DNA of 64,000 nucleotides from Dactylosporangium siamense (GTDB taxonomy: Bacteria; Actinomycetota; Actinomycetes; Mycobacteriales; Micromonosporaceae), in NCBI RefSeq assembly GCF_016862795.1, contig NZ_BONQ01000016.1, positions 24,141 to 88,140 on the forward strand, written 5' to 3'. The notes under the pieces were generated by a model. The model had not been told where the DNA came from. It saw only the letters and a list, made by a program, of their open reading frames with translations, and searched no databases. The position numbers and the translations under genes were made by a program. Below, in pieces: positions 1 to 8,535 of the stretch; the stretch's first letter is position 1; every line of letters starts with the position of its first letter.

Positions 1-150
1 GACCTCCGCGCACAGCTCGGCGGTGACCGGCCGGTCGTCGGCGGCGAACCGGGCCAGCACGGCGCCGAGCGAGTCCCGCCGGTCGCCCGCGGGCATGAGC
101 CGGTCCAGCCAGGTGGCGAGCCGGACGGTGACGTCACGAACGGTGGTCAT
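1..150 (-). CDS. Hypothetical protein, N-terminal part only
   Basis: The frame opens at an ATG read leftwards from 150 and runs off the left edge, leaving 50 residues that begin MTTVRDVTVRLATWLDRLMP. The visible part is rich in short helices and holds no motif I recognise. Base composition and third-position GC look like normal coding sequence here. It is divergent from the MerR-type gene at 644. Function unknown. Confidence 0.5.
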   Translation of the reverse strand, partial: MTTVRDVTVRLATWLDRLMPAGDRRDSLGAVLARFAADDRPVTAELCAEV

Positions 151-549
151 GGTCCGACGGTAGGCGTTTTTCCGGCGGTACTGTTTCGCCGATCGTTCGC
201 CGTTCGCGAACCCAGGCGGGTGAACGCAGGAAATCTGGTGTGTCGGACCTAGATTTTCGCGGCGTGGCAGCGTAGCGTTTCAGGGGTCAAGAGAGACAGC
301 AAACCACGCTGACGCATTCCGCCCCCTCCGAGGGCGAAGGGACAGAGCCGCGCGACTGGCAGCGACTCCGTTCGGCACGGATAGTGAAATCGACGAGAGG
401 AAGGGGAGGGCTCACACCGTTGGATCGCCCGCTGTCGGCCGTTGCACCTGGTCGAGCGAGCACCGCAGTGTCCATCGAACGAGAGGTGGTCTTCGGTCTG
501 GTCGATGCGATCCCCACGTCCCGCGCTGAACGTGGCGTCCGATGTGGAC

Positions 550-579
550 ATGACAATCCGGCACTTGTGCTGGTAGATG
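550..579 (+). promoter_or_regulatory. Promoter-like boxes upstream of the MerR-type gene
   Basis: ATGACA at 550-555 and TAGATG at 574-579 are separated by 18 bases. The first differs from TTGACA at one position; the second is a weak -10. A start near 586 would put the hairpin at 600-627 in the 5' leader. Sequence match only. Confidence 0.3.
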
Positions 580-599
580 GTGTTTAGACCCAAAACCCT

Positions 600-627
600 G
601 GGCCCCGGCGCACAAGCGCCGGGGCCC
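600..627 (+). terminator. Perfect 12-bp hairpin in the leader of the MerR-type gene
   Basis: GGGCCCCGGCGC at 600-611 pairs perfectly with 616-627 around a four-base loop (acaa). No T-tract follows and the ribosome site begins about nine bases later. It could be an attenuator, a stabilising leader stem, or the terminator of an unrecognised upstream transcript. Confidence 0.5.
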
Positions 628-643
628 TCGACGCGGAGGTGAC

Positions 644-958
644 GTGGCACAGGAAGACCACCCCTTGGACGACGACGATTTCCCCGCCTACACCATGGGC
701 CGGGCAGCCGCGATCATCGGCGTCTCGCACGACTTTCTCCGCCGGCTCGGTGAGCTCAAGCTGTTCACCCCGCTGCGCTCGCCCGGCGGGCACCGGCGGT
801 ATTCCAGGCACCAGCTGCGGCTCGCGATCCGGGCCCGGGAGCTGTGCGACCGCGGCACCCCCCTCGACGCCGCCTGCCGCATCATCAGCCTCGAGGACCA
901 GCTGGAGGAGGCCCTGCGCATCAACCGGGAGCGGGAGCGGCTGACGGAGATCGACTAA
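644..958 (+). CDS. MerR-type helix-turn-helix regulator
   Basis: A 104-residue DNA-binding protein. Residues about 16-52 form the MerR winged-helix core (YTMGRAAAIIGVS, then LGELKLFTP, then SPGGHRRYS), where the GGHRRY wing is diagnostic. A helical tail (residues about 60-100) probably dimerises. It lacks the C-terminal metal- or drug-binding region of full MerR activators, so it is closer to the small BldC/MerR-like proteins of actinomycetes. The GTG start is supported by GGAGGT just upstream. The glycosyltransferase start lies 10 bases past its stop, so the two are probably co-transcribed. Its targets are unknown. Confidence 0.85.
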   Translation: MAQEDHPLDDDDFPAYTMGRAAAIIGVSHDFLRRLGELKLFTPLRSPGGHRRYSRHQLRLAIRARELCDRGTPLDAACRIISLEDQLEEALRINRERERLTEID

Positions 959-968
959 GGTCGACCGC

Positions 969-2069
969 ATGCGTGTGCTGTTCGTGTCCGCGCCGCTGCT
1001 GGGCCACGTGCTTCCACTCGTCCCGCTCGCCGAGGCGTTCCGGCGGGCCGGGCACGAGGTGCTCGTCGCCACCGCCGCCGACGCGCTCACCGCCGGGCGG
1101 GCGGTGAAACTGCCCGTCGCCGACGTCGCGCCGGGCTTCTCCTTCGGCCGGACCGCCCGGCGGATGATGCTGCGCCACCCGTTGATCGCCCGTGCGGAGC
1201 TGGCCGGCACCGCCGGAACCCGCGGCGTCGCGCTGCTGTTCGGCGCCGTCAACGAGCGGCTCGTCGACGGCGTGGCGGCGGTCACCGACCGGTTCCGCCC
1301 CGACCTCGTGGTCCACGAGCCCCTCGCGGTCGCCGGCGCGGTCGCCGCCGCCCGGCGCGGCATCCCCGCCGTCCGCCACGAGAACAACCTCTTCGACGGC
1401 GCCGTCCTCGCGGCCGTGACGGCCGGCCCGGCGCTGCGCCGGCACCGCGTCGAGGCCCTGCCCGAGCCGCTCACCGCCGTGCAGATCGCGCCGCCCGAGC
1501 TGGTCGGTGAGCGCACCGGCACGCCGATGCGGCACCTGCCCGGCACGGTCGGCGGGACCGCCACGCCCTTCCCCGTGCGGGAGGGGCGGCCGCGGATCGC
1601 GGTGTCGCGCAGCACCGTCGACGGCCCCGGCAGCGGCGGCCTCATGCGCGCCGTCGTGGCCGTCGCCGGCGAGGTCGACGCCGACATCCTGCTCGTCCGG
1701 CCCGAGCGGGGCCTGCCGGCCGACCTGCCACGCAACGTGTTCACCGCCGGCTGGGTGCCCCTCGACGCGCTGCTGCCGACCGTCGGCGCCGTCGTGCACC
1801 ACGGCGGCGCCGGCACCGTCCTCGGCGCGCTCGCCGCCGGCGTCCCCCAGCTCGTCGTCCCCGGCCCCGGCGACCGCCGCCACAACGCCGGCGTGGTGGA
1901 GCGCTCCGGCGCCGGCTGGGCGATGTCCGCCACCGCGATCACCGCCGACCAGCTGCACCGGCTGCTGTCCGACTACGGCCTGCGGATGACGGCCGGCCGC
2001 TTCCGCGCGAGCATCGCCGCCCGCCCCCACCCGGACTCGGTCGCCGCCCAGCTGGCCGCCATCGGGTAG
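969..2069 (+). CDS. GT1-family (UDP-sugar type) glycosyltransferase
   Basis: 366 residues with the two-Rossmann GT-B layout of macrolide-type glycosyltransferases. The N-terminal acceptor half begins MRVLFVSAPLLGHVLPLVPLA. The C-terminal donor half has the signature HHGGAGTVLGALAAGVPQLVVP at about residues 277-298, where HGGAGT contacts the nucleotide diphosphate. It is somewhat shorter than the usual 390-420 residues. The ATG follows AAGG at a good distance. There is no polyketide, peptide or deoxysugar gene beside it, so the acceptor (antibiotic, lipid or xenobiotic) cannot be guessed. It probably shares a transcript with the MerR-type gene. Confidence 0.85.
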   Translation: MRVLFVSAPLLGHVLPLVPLAEAFRRAGHEVLVATAADALTAGRAVKLPVADVAPGFSFGRTARRMMLRHPLIARAELAGTAGTRGVALLFGAVNERLVDGVAAVTDRFRPDLVVHEPLAVAGAVAAARRGIPAVRHENNLFDGAVLAAVTAGPALRRHRVEALPEPLTAVQIAPPELVGERTGTPMRHLPGTVGGTATPFPVREGRPRIAVSRSTVDGPGSGGLMRAVVAVAGEVDADILLVRPERGLPADLPRNVFTAGWVPLDALLPTVGAVVHHGGAGTVLGALAAGVPQLVVPGPGDRRHNAGVVERSGAGWAMSATAITADQLHRLLSDYGLRMTAGRFRASIAARPHPDSVAAQLAAIG

Positions 2070-2073
2070 CCGG

Positions 2074-2090
2074 CCCGGCGCGTCGCCGGG
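2074..2090 (+). terminator. Short GC hairpin after the glycosyltransferase
   Basis: CCCGGCG at 2074-2080 pairs with CGCCGGG at 2084-2090 around a three-base loop, five bases past the stop codon. No T-run follows, as is common in high-GC actinomycetes. Confidence 0.4.
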
Positions 2091-2221
2091 AGCGGATTGC
2101 CCCGCACCGGAACCTGCCGCCGGGTTCCTGGGGGAGAACGCGACCCCAGCTCGCGGCTTTCGATCGTCGGGAAGGTCCGGCCGGGGGTGGTGCATCAGGG
2201 GCGGTCGATCGGGGCGGGGCG

Positions 2222-2227
2222 TACGCT
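2222..2227 (+). promoter_or_regulatory. -10 box for a leaderless Hsp70-like mRNA
   Basis: TACGCT lies six bases before the GTG at 2234, the usual spacing for leaderless transcripts in actinomycetes. No ribosome site precedes the GTG, which fits. No clear -35 is seen. Confidence 0.4.
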
Positions 2228-2233
2228 GCGGAC

Positions 2234-4519
2234 GTGGACCGGCTCGCCATCGACCTCGGCACCTCGAACACGGTCGCGGTGCTGCGCGGCGCGGACGGCC
2301 GGGTCCGGCCGGTGCTGTTCGACGGCCGGGAGCAGCTGCCGTCGGCGGTCCACGCCGGCACCGGCGGCGTCCTGGTCGCCGGGCTCGACGCGGAACGGCT
2401 CGCCCGGGCGGATCCGGCGGCGTTCGAACCCAACCCGAAGCGGCGGATCGACGACGGCACGGTGCTGCTCGGCGCTTACACCGTCGACGTCGCCGACGCG
2501 CTCGCCGCCGTGCTGACCGCGGTCGCCGACCACGCCGGCGTCGCCCGTCCCGCCGGGCGCGGCACCCTGGCCACCTCCGTGGACGGTGCCGCCGCCTCGT
2601 TCGCGGCGCCGGGCTCGGGTTTCGCGGCGCCGGGCTCGGGTTTTGCGGTGCCGGGCTCTGCGGTGCCGGGTTCGGGAGCTGTGGTGCCGGGCTCGGGCTC
2701 GGCGGTGCCTGGTCCGGGAGCCGTGGTGCCGGGTTCGGGTGCTGTGGTGCCTGGTTCGGAGGCCGTGGTGTTGACCGTTCCGGCCGGGTGGGGAGCGCCG
2801 CGGCGTGCGGTGCTTGCCGACGCGGCCGCGCGGGCCGGGCTCGGCGTGGTCGAGTTGGTCAGCGAGCCCGTCGCCGCGGCCGCGTACTTCACCGGTGTGC
2901 ACGGCCACGCGGTCCCGCCCGGTAGCGCGGTGCTCGTCGTCGACCTGGGTGCCGGCACCGCCGATCTGGCTGTGGTCCGCGACGGGCAGGTCGTGGCGCA
3001 GGGCGGCCTCGACGTCGGCGGCCTCGACGTGGACGCCGCGCTGGTCGGTGTCCTCGGCGACCTGGTCGGCGCGACGGCCCCCGACGTGTGGCACCGGCTG
3101 GCCGCACCGGTCACCGCCGCGGACCGCCGGGACCGGCTCCTGCTGTGGCAGGAGGTCAGGGCGGCCAAGGAGAGCCTCTCGCGGCTCAGCGTGGCGCCGG
3201 TGCACGTGCCGGGCTGCCCCTCCGATCCGCACCTGACCCGCGAGGAGCTCGAGGGCGTCGCCGCGCCGCTGCTGGCACCGGTCGCCGACCTCGCCGCCAC
3301 CCTGACCGCCGCCGCCCTCAGCGCCACCCCGAGCACCGCCGCCCTCAGCACCGCCGCCCTCAGCGCCGCCACTCCGAGTACCGCCCAGACCCCGAGCACC
3401 ACCACCCAGACCGCGAGCGCTACCACCCAGCCCCCGAGCGCCGCCGCTCAGACCGTGAGTGCCGCCGCCCTGAACGGCCCGGCGAGCACCACCATCCAAC
3501 CCCCGAGCGCCGCCGCTCAGGCCATGAGCGCCGCAGCGGTGAACGGTCCCTCGAGCGCCGCCACCCAAACCCCGAGCGCCGCCGCTCAGACCGTGAGCGC
3601 CGCAGCGGTGAACGGTCCCGCGAGCGCCGCCGCTCAGACCGTGAGCGCCGCAGCGGTGAACGGTCCCGCGAGCGCCGCCGCCCAGACCGTGAGCGCCGCC
3701 GCCCTGAACGGCCTCGCGACCGCCGGCGACGGGGAGCTCGCCGCGGTGTTCCTGGTCGGTGGTGGCAGCCGGCTGCCGTTGCTCGCCCGGCTCCTGCACG
3801 CCCGGCTCGGGGTCGCGCCCACCACCGTCGAACGCCCGGAGACCGTCGTCGCCGAAGGTGCGCTGCACGCCGCGCCGGCCGGGCCGCCGGCCACGGAGCC
3901 CGCCGCACCGCCCGCGGGCGTGCCGGAGCCCGCGGCCCCGCGCACCCCGCTGCGCCGGCGGTGGCGGAGCCCGGCGACGGCGCTGCTGGTGCTGCTGTGC
4001 TTCGCGTTGCCGTTCGCGACCGTGTCCTGCGGGCTGCCCAGCGGCTACGGCCGGGCGAAGACCGGCGGGTCGACCCAGTACACGGGGTTCGACCTCGCGA
4101 CCGGCGGCGCCCCGGACGTCGGCCCGGCCGACCAGGTCCTCCCGGCGGGGGAGCAGCGCGAGGACCGGCTCGCCCCGCAGCCGGCGTACGTCGCCGCGCT
4201 GCTCCTGCTCGCCGCCGTCGTCGCCGCGGCCGGCCTCGGCAGCGACCGCCGCCGCCGGACGGTGACCGCCGGGCTCGCCGTCCTGGCCGCGCTCACGCTC
4301 GCCGCCGGGCAGGCCGCCGTCACCGACCGGCTCGCCGCCGCCGTGCTCGCGCAGAGCCGCCCGCCGGACGGCAAGACCGTCGACGACGTGATCGGCACCG
4401 GCACCGGCTTCTGGCTGTCGGTCACGCTCCTGACCCTGCTCGCCCTCGCCAACCTCGCCGCCCGCCGTGCTCCGGAAAAAGCCCAGGTCAGGAGAAGCGG
4501 CCGCCGAACGGGTGGATGA
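2234..4519 (+). CDS. Membrane-anchored Hsp70-like ATPase with tandem-repeat inserts
   Basis: 761 residues. The actin/Hsp70 ATPase core is clear: phosphate-1 loop DLGTSNTVAVL (about residue 7), phosphate-2 VVDLGAGTADLAVV (about 235), and adenosine motif LVGGGSRLPLL (about 506). Two low-complexity blocks interrupt the core: PGSG-type repeats at about residues 123-178 and a 16-residue Ala/Ser/Thr/Gln repeat at about 355-494. There is no DnaK substrate-binding domain. Instead a linker leads to about four membrane segments (near 581-600, 654-672, 676-697, 724-742), so the ATPase faces the cytoplasm. The C terminus overlaps the convergent GAP1-like gene by 32 bases. A role as a signalling or conflict-system ATPase is more likely than general chaperoning; this is inference. 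Confidence 0.8.
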   Translation: MDRLAIDLGTSNTVAVLRGADGRVRPVLFDGREQLPSAVHAGTGGVLVAGLDAERLARADPAAFEPNPKRRIDDGTVLLGAYTVDVADALAAVLTAVADHAGVARPAGRGTLATSVDGAAASFAAPGSGFAAPGSGFAVPGSAVPGSGAVVPGSGSAVPGPGAVVPGSGAVVPGSEAVVLTVPAGWGAPRRAVLADAAARAGLGVVELVSEPVAAAAYFTGVHGHAVPPGSAVLVVDLGAGTADLAVVRDGQVVAQGGLDVGGLDVDAALVGVLGDLVGATAPDVWHRLAAPVTAADRRDRLLLWQEVRAAKESLSRLSVAPVHVPGCPSDPHLTREELEGVAAPLLAPVADLAATLTAAALSATPSTAALSTAALSAATPSTAQTPSTTTQTASATTQPPSAAAQTVSAAALNGPASTTIQPPSAAAQAMSAAAVNGPSSAATQTPSAAAQTVSAAAVNGPASAAAQTVSAAAVNGPASAAAQTVSAAALNGLATAGDGELAAVFLVGGGSRLPLLARLLHARLGVAPTTVERPETVVAEGALHAAPAGPPATEPAAPPAGVPEPAAPRTPLRRRWRSPATALLVLLCFALPFATVSCGLPSGYGRAKTGGSTQYTGFDLATGGAPDVGPADQVLPAGEQREDRLAPQPAYVAALLLLAAVVAAAGLGSDRRRRTVTAGLAVLAALTLAAGQAAVTDRLAAAVLAQSRPPDGKTVDDVIGTGTGFWLSVTLLTLLALANLAARRAPEKAQVRRSGRRTGG
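2602..2770 (+). repeat. In-frame PGSG-type repeat in the Hsp70-like gene
   Basis: Imperfect short units of the type gtgccgggctcgggt encode alternating AAPGSGF, AVPGSG and AVVPGSG. They fall between the first phosphate loop and the following beta-strands of the ATPase domain, where a flexible insert would have to loop out. Confidence 0.75.
3298..3715 (+). repeat. 48-bp tandem repeat in the Hsp70-like gene
   Basis: The region encodes repeated NGPASAAAQTVSAAAV units (16 residues, 48 bp). The last copies, from about 3540 to 3710, are nearly identical, and diverged copies extend back to 3298. Near-identity of neighbouring units suggests recent slippage, so copy number may vary between strains. 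Confidence 0.8.
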
Positions 4520-6788
4520 GGCGGTTCATCCGGCGGTGTGACCGGATGTGGTCCAGGTAGCCGTCCCACGACGCGGACCACACCGGGCCGAACGCCGCGA
4601 TGAGGTGCCCGACCCGCAGCAGCTGCCGGCCCGACGCGCGGGTCACCCAGCGCAGCACCGGCTCGGTCAGCACCGGCCGCAGACCGGGGCGCCCGGCGTC
4701 GTGCATCAGGTGGAACGCGACCGCCGCGTGCCGCTCGTCGCCCGCCTTGCGCAGCAGGTCGCTGAGCAGCGCGACGCAGTGCTCGACGATGCCCGGGTGC
4801 CGGCGCAGCACCGCGAGCAGCTCCCGGGGCGGGGCGCTGCGGGCCAGGGCCGCGACCACGCCACCGGCGTGCAGGCGCACCAGGCGGGCCGGCAGCTCCT
4901 CGATCTCGTGCAGCAGCGCGACGGTCGGGCCCGGTCCACCGGCCGGCCCGGCGATCAGCCGCTGCACCACGGTGCGCAGCACCCGGTCGTCGGCGAGCAG
5001 CTGGAACAGCAGGCGGTGCCGGGGCACGAGACGGGCGTCGACGAGCAGGTGCCCGATCTCCACGTCCTCGTCGATGAGCGGCGCGTCGCCGACGAGGCGG
5101 CCGACGAGACCGTCCAGGACCGCCGGCGGCAGCACGATCCCGTCGGGCGCGAGGCTGCGGACCAGTCGCAGCTCGGCGGCGGTCGGCAGGGCGAGGGCCC
5201 ACAGCGCTGCCGCGGTCGACAGGAACCGGTCGGGGTCGCCGGCCGCCGCGGTCAGCTGCCGCTCGACGAGACCGGCCCGGTCCTCGCCGTGCAGGACCGC
5301 GCCGGCCAGGACCGCCTCGGCGAGCGGTGGCTCCAGGGAGTCGATCCGGGGCAGCAGCCACCGCCACCAGCCGGCGCCGACGTCGCGGCGCCGCCCCGGG
5401 ACGGCCTTGACCCGGCGGGTCAGCTCGTCGACGAGCGCCTGCGCCAGCCGGTCGCCGCACGGCCAGCGGTCCGGGTCGTAGCCGGCGCGTGGGTGGTCGG
5501 CCCAGAACTCGACGAGGTCGCGTCCCCGGTCGGCCAGGTCGGACAGCTGGACGTCCAGGCCGAAGCGGGACGCGACCCGCAGCAGCGCCTCGTAGCCCTC
5601 CGGCGCCGGCCCGGCGTTGAGGGCGGCGAGCACGATCCGCCTGGCCGTGCCGGCGTCCGCGGCCGTCCACTCGCCGGCGGGCAGGGCGGGCAGCGGCCGG
5701 TCGCGGACCTCGGCACGCAGCGCGGCGGCGTCGGCCTCGCCGCGCACGAGCGCCAGCCTGATCGCGGCCGCAGACCCGGGGACGCCGGCCGCGTCGAGCA
5801 GCTCCAGGACCGGCAGCGGCCACGCCGTGACCGACCCGGTGAACGTCGCGGCGACGGGCGCGGCGTACCGGTCGCGCAGGTCCGCGGGCCCGCCGCGCAG
5901 CCACCCGGCCACCGCCTCGGCGTGGCGCAGGTCCGGCTCGCGGTGCAGGACGGCGGCGAGGCCGAGCGCGGTGGCCGCCTCCGGTTCCGGCAGGCCGCAC
6001 GCGGCGGCGACGTCGAGGGCGGCGACGACCTCGCCCGGGTCCTGCTCGAGGAACAGCCCGACCCACCGCAGCGCGTGCGCGGAGGGAGGCGCGTCGGGGA
6101 ACGCGCCGGTCCGCAGGTCGAACACGCCGGGGCCGGTGACCGCGGCGGCGTCGTCCGGGTGCACGCCGACGACCGGCACGCCCGCGGTCGCGGGATCACC
6201 GGCGAAGATCTTGAAACCGAGGGCGATGGCCGCCGCGCGGGGCAGCAGCAGCGTCCCGGCGGCCAGCCACTCGACGATCCGCGGGACCTCCGCGCCGACA
6301 AGCACCACACGGGCCCCGTCCGGCGCCCCGTCCAGGGCTCGTTCCAGTGCGCGTTCCAGGGCCGACACCAGCGCCAGCAGCATCGCGCCGCCGCCGGGCT
6401 GGTTGAGCACGCACTCCCGGACCCGGGACGGGGTCAGCGTGGTCGTCAGCGAGTCGCGCGCCACCGGGTCGCCGGCGGCCGAGTCCCAGAACGGCGCGCC
6501 GAACAGCTGGGCCGGGCGCAGCGGCCCGTAGTCGGCGGGATCCGCGGTGACGATGCCGTGGGTGACGTGGCTGCCCCCGTCGGTGTACCGGCCGACCGTG
6601 GTCGCATACGAGCCGTCGGCGGCCAGGTGCCCGAACGACGCCGGCGGCGGGCCACCGCCGGCCGGTGCCGGCGGCTCGTACAGCAGGAACGTGCGCACGA
6701 CCGGTGCCGGCGCGGCCCGCCGCCCGGTGTGGATACGGGTCTCGATCCGGGGTGTGCCCGTCGCCGTGGGCCGCTCGTCGTCGTGCAT
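4488..6788 (-). CDS. GTPase-associated protein 1 (GAP1)-like protein
   Basis: 766 residues, cytoplasmic, no signal peptide. The N-terminal part (RTFLLYEPPAPAG, then SYATTVGRYTDGGSHVTHG, then LFGAPFW) resembles the N-terminal domain of actinobacterial proteins called GTPase-associated protein 1-related. The rest is a long helical region rich in Leu, Ala and Arg without recognisable catalytic motifs. In the family, such proteins accompany NTPases in predicted conflict systems. Here no GTPase is adjacent; the nearest NTPase is the convergent Hsp70-like protein, with which it shares 32 overlapping bases. The ATG has GGGGAG upstream. The family's usual first segment (before the YEPP motif) seems missing or replaced. 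Assignment is from memory of motifs. Confidence 0.55.
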   Translation of the reverse strand: MHDDERPTATGTPRIETRIHTGRRAAPAPVVRTFLLYEPPAPAGGGPPPASFGHLAADGSYATTVGRYTDGGSHVTHGIVTADPADYGPLRPAQLFGAPFWDSAAGDPVARDSLTTTLTPSRVRECVLNQPGGGAMLLALVSALERALERALDGAPDGARVVLVGAEVPRIVEWLAAGTLLLPRAAAIALGFKIFAGDPATAGVPVVGVHPDDAAAVTGPGVFDLRTGAFPDAPPSAHALRWVGLFLEQDPGEVVAALDVAAACGLPEPEAATALGLAAVLHREPDLRHAEAVAGWLRGGPADLRDRYAAPVAATFTGSVTAWPLPVLELLDAAGVPGSAAAIRLALVRGEADAAALRAEVRDRPLPALPAGEWTAADAGTARRIVLAALNAGPAPEGYEALLRVASRFGLDVQLSDLADRGRDLVEFWADHPRAGYDPDRWPCGDRLAQALVDELTRRVKAVPGRRRDVGAGWWRWLLPRIDSLEPPLAEAVLAGAVLHGEDRAGLVERQLTAAAGDPDRFLSTAAALWALALPTAAELRLVRSLAPDGIVLPPAVLDGLVGRLVGDAPLIDEDVEIGHLLVDARLVPRHRLLFQLLADDRVLRTVVQRLIAGPAGGPGPTVALLHEIEELPARLVRLHAGGVVAALARSAPPRELLAVLRRHPGIVEHCVALLSDLLRKAGDERHAAVAFHLMHDAGRPGLRPVLTEPVLRWVTRASGRQLLRVGHLIAAFGPVWSASWDGYLDHIRSHRRMNRLIHPFGGRFS

Positions 6789-6869
6789 CGCCGCTCCCCA
6801 TCCTGGCCGGACCGTGTCCGGCGCTCTCTGACGGACCGGTCGCCGCGGAGCGGGATGGGTGGCGGGGGT

Positions 6870-7871
6870 CTACCGGTCTTCGACGACGGCGAGGACCGCG
6901 ACCACGATCCGGGAGATCCGGTCCTGGTCGCGCAGGAGCCGCCCGACGTGCTCGCCCGTGGCGTCGCTGACGTGCTGCGTCCCGTCCATCGCGAGCCCGG
7001 CGCCGTCGCCGAACGCGACGTTGATGACCTCGGCGACCACGGTGCGCGGGTCCTCCCCGGCGAGCAGGCGGGTCCGCATCGCGGTCATCGCCAGGTGGGC
7101 CAGCTCCCGCATGTACAGGTCGTCGCGCTCGCCGACGTCGAGCAGGTCCAGGGCGGGGGCCAGGGTGCCCGGGCTCTCCGGCGCGAAGCGGGGGACCGGC
7201 ACGTGCTTGTGGCCGAGCGGGCCTTCGACGTAGCGCTCGTACCACTCCCGCTTCGCCCGCATGACCCGCAGGACCGCCTCGATGTCGTGGCGGACGTCGA
7301 CGTCGGCGGCCGGGTCCCAGTCGCCGGTGAAGCGGCAGCGCAGCGCGGTCCAGCTGTCGACCGGCCACACCTGGGAGCCCGCGGTCGCGGGGTTGCCCAC
7401 CCAGTTGAGCATCTGCACGGCGAGGTGGACCAGCCAGCGGTCGCCGCCGAGCCCGTCGACGAGCCACTTCGGCGCGCGCGGCCGCTGCAGGGCGCCGATC
7501 TCGCCGCGGCGGCGGCGGTGCCCGTTGACGGTCGCGGAGTTGATCAGGCCGCAGATCCAGGCGTCGAGGTTGTCGATGGGGGCGGTCGCGCGACGGACGA
7601 CGTCGTGGACGACCGCCTCGACGTCGTCATGGAAGCGGTCCAGGCAGTCGTCGGCGAGGTGCCGCACTGACACGGCGCAGGCCGGGTGGCCGCGGCGGCG
7701 CTCCAGCCCCTGGGTCAGCCCGGTGTAGACGACCGGGTACACCACCGAATAGGCACCACCGGTCAGTCGCAGCCGCTGCGGTTCGTCGGCGTTGGCGACG
7801 GTCGTCGCGAGCGTCCCGAGCCTGGCCAGGCCGCGAACCTCATCGGCCGCCGTCGGACTGCGTCGAGGCAT
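6870..7871 (-). CDS. Hypothetical protein with faint sigma-region-2 character
   Basis: 333 residues, soluble, in line with the GAP1-like gene (81 bases between them) and probably in its operon. Residues about 72-115 (DDCLDRFHDDVEAVVHDVV, then DNLDAWICGLINSATVNGHRRRR) recall the helices of ECF sigma region 2, with a tryptophan and a basic run in similar places. No region-4 helix-turn-helix can be seen. The rest is helical without known motifs. The ATG is preceded by GAAAGGGA. I do not recognise the family; an adaptor or degenerate sigma-like partner of the GAP1 protein is a guess. Confidence 0.6.
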   Translation of the reverse strand: MPRRSPTAADEVRGLARLGTLATTVANADEPQRLRLTGGAYSVVYPVVYTGLTQGLERRRGHPACAVSVRHLADDCLDRFHDDVEAVVHDVVRRATAPIDNLDAWICGLINSATVNGHRRRRGEIGALQRPRAPKWLVDGLGGDRWLVHLAVQMLNWVGNPATAGSQVWPVDSWTALRCRFTGDWDPAADVDVRHDIEAVLRVMRAKREWYERYVEGPLGHKHVPVPRFAPESPGTLAPALDLLDVGERDDLYMRELAHLAMTAMRTRLLAGEDPRTVVAEVINVAFGDGAGLAMDGTQHVSDATGEHVGRLLRDQDRISRIVVAVLAVVEDR

Positions 7872-8298
7872 GACGATTCCCTTTCGACAATGTTCTGCGG
7901 CTGCGTGAAGCGGCTGCGTGACGCGGGCACGGATGATGCGTCGAATCGCCTTAGTTGAACGCTCACGTCAGTCTGGCATCGCAGAATCCGGAGGGCACGG
8001 CACTATCCGGCGAATTGCGGGTCGATCGTACTGACGTGGATCAACTTTCCGGGTCGAGTCCCACGTCGATCCGGTACGCGACGGTCGTGGGAATGGGCCG
8101 GGCGACCCGTTTCGGAAACGGCGGGGCGGTGGCATCGTCCGTCAGATACCGCACGGGTCGTGTGTCCACGCCCCGTGCGTCCCAGCGTGGAGGTCGACGT
8201 CATGCGCAGTCCCACCCGGCCGGACAGCCCTGGCATCGCCGCGGGGCGGCTCCCGGCGACGGTCGACCGTCCGGGCGCGGGTCTGGGAGCATAGGCGC
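7872..8298. other. Divergent promoter region, no gene seen
   Basis: This 427-bp gap separates the leftward GAP1-linked gene from the small rightward gene at 8299. It contains a perfect 12-base plus one-base-variant direct repeat, GCGGCTGCGTGA, at 7897-7922, about 26 bases upstream of the leftward start. The remainder shows no convincing frame on either strand. Confidence 0.5.
7897..7922. repeat. 13-bp tandem direct repeat in a 5' region
   Basis: GCGGCTGCGTGAA is followed directly by GCGGCTGCGTGAC. It lies in the leader or promoter of the leftward 6870-7871 gene and could be a regulator site or a slippage product. Confidence 0.6.
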
Positions 8299-8535
8299 AT
8301 GGCCACTCCTGCCACGGACCCGCCGGCTGACCGGATCGCCGAGCTGCTGCACCGGGAGCTGCGCACCGCGCGGTCGGCCGCGATGGACGAGGGGACCAGC
8401 CCCGACGAGATCACCGCGGACCTGACCGAGCGGGTCCGCAGGCTGCGCCGCCTCAACGACATCGGCTGGCGGCCCGGCACCGCCCCGCCGGACGGCGAGG
8501 CCCGCGACGCCGCCGGCGACCCCGCCGCATCCTGA
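8299..8535 (+). CDS. Small hypothetical protein
   Basis: 78 residues starting at an ATG with GGGAG nine bases upstream. It is charged and helical (AELLHRELRTARSAAMDEG, then DLTERVRRLRRLND) with a disordered acidic Gly/Ala/Pro tail. No cysteine pair, membrane segment or known domain is seen. The stop codon lies within a tandemly repeated segment (8525-8588), so the C-terminal end may have been reshaped by slippage. Function unknown. Coding is likely from codon bias and ribosome site, not certain. Confidence 0.55.
   Translation: MATPATDPPADRIAELLHRELRTARSAAMDEGTSPDEITADLTERVRRLRRLNDIGWRPGTAPPDGEARDAAGDPAAS

Larger units (their letters stand above)
151..643. other. Intergenic region with promoter-like elements and hairpin
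   Basis: This 490-bp stretch lies between a divergent gene pair. GTTCGC is repeated near 194-210 (gatcGTTCGCcGTTCGCgaa), which could be an operator. Short frames exist on both strands, but their composition and lack of ribosome sites argue against genes. The right end holds the promoter-like boxes and hairpin listed separately. Confidence 0.5.

Noticed and set aside
249..650. Minus-strand frame of 133 codons upstream of the MerR-type gene
   Set aside because: It starts inside the MerR leader, has cysteine/arginine-rich composition and covers the promoter-like boxes.
969..2069. Glycosyltransferase as part of an antibiotic cluster
   Set aside because: No polyketide, peptide-synthetase or deoxysugar genes lie on either side in the window.
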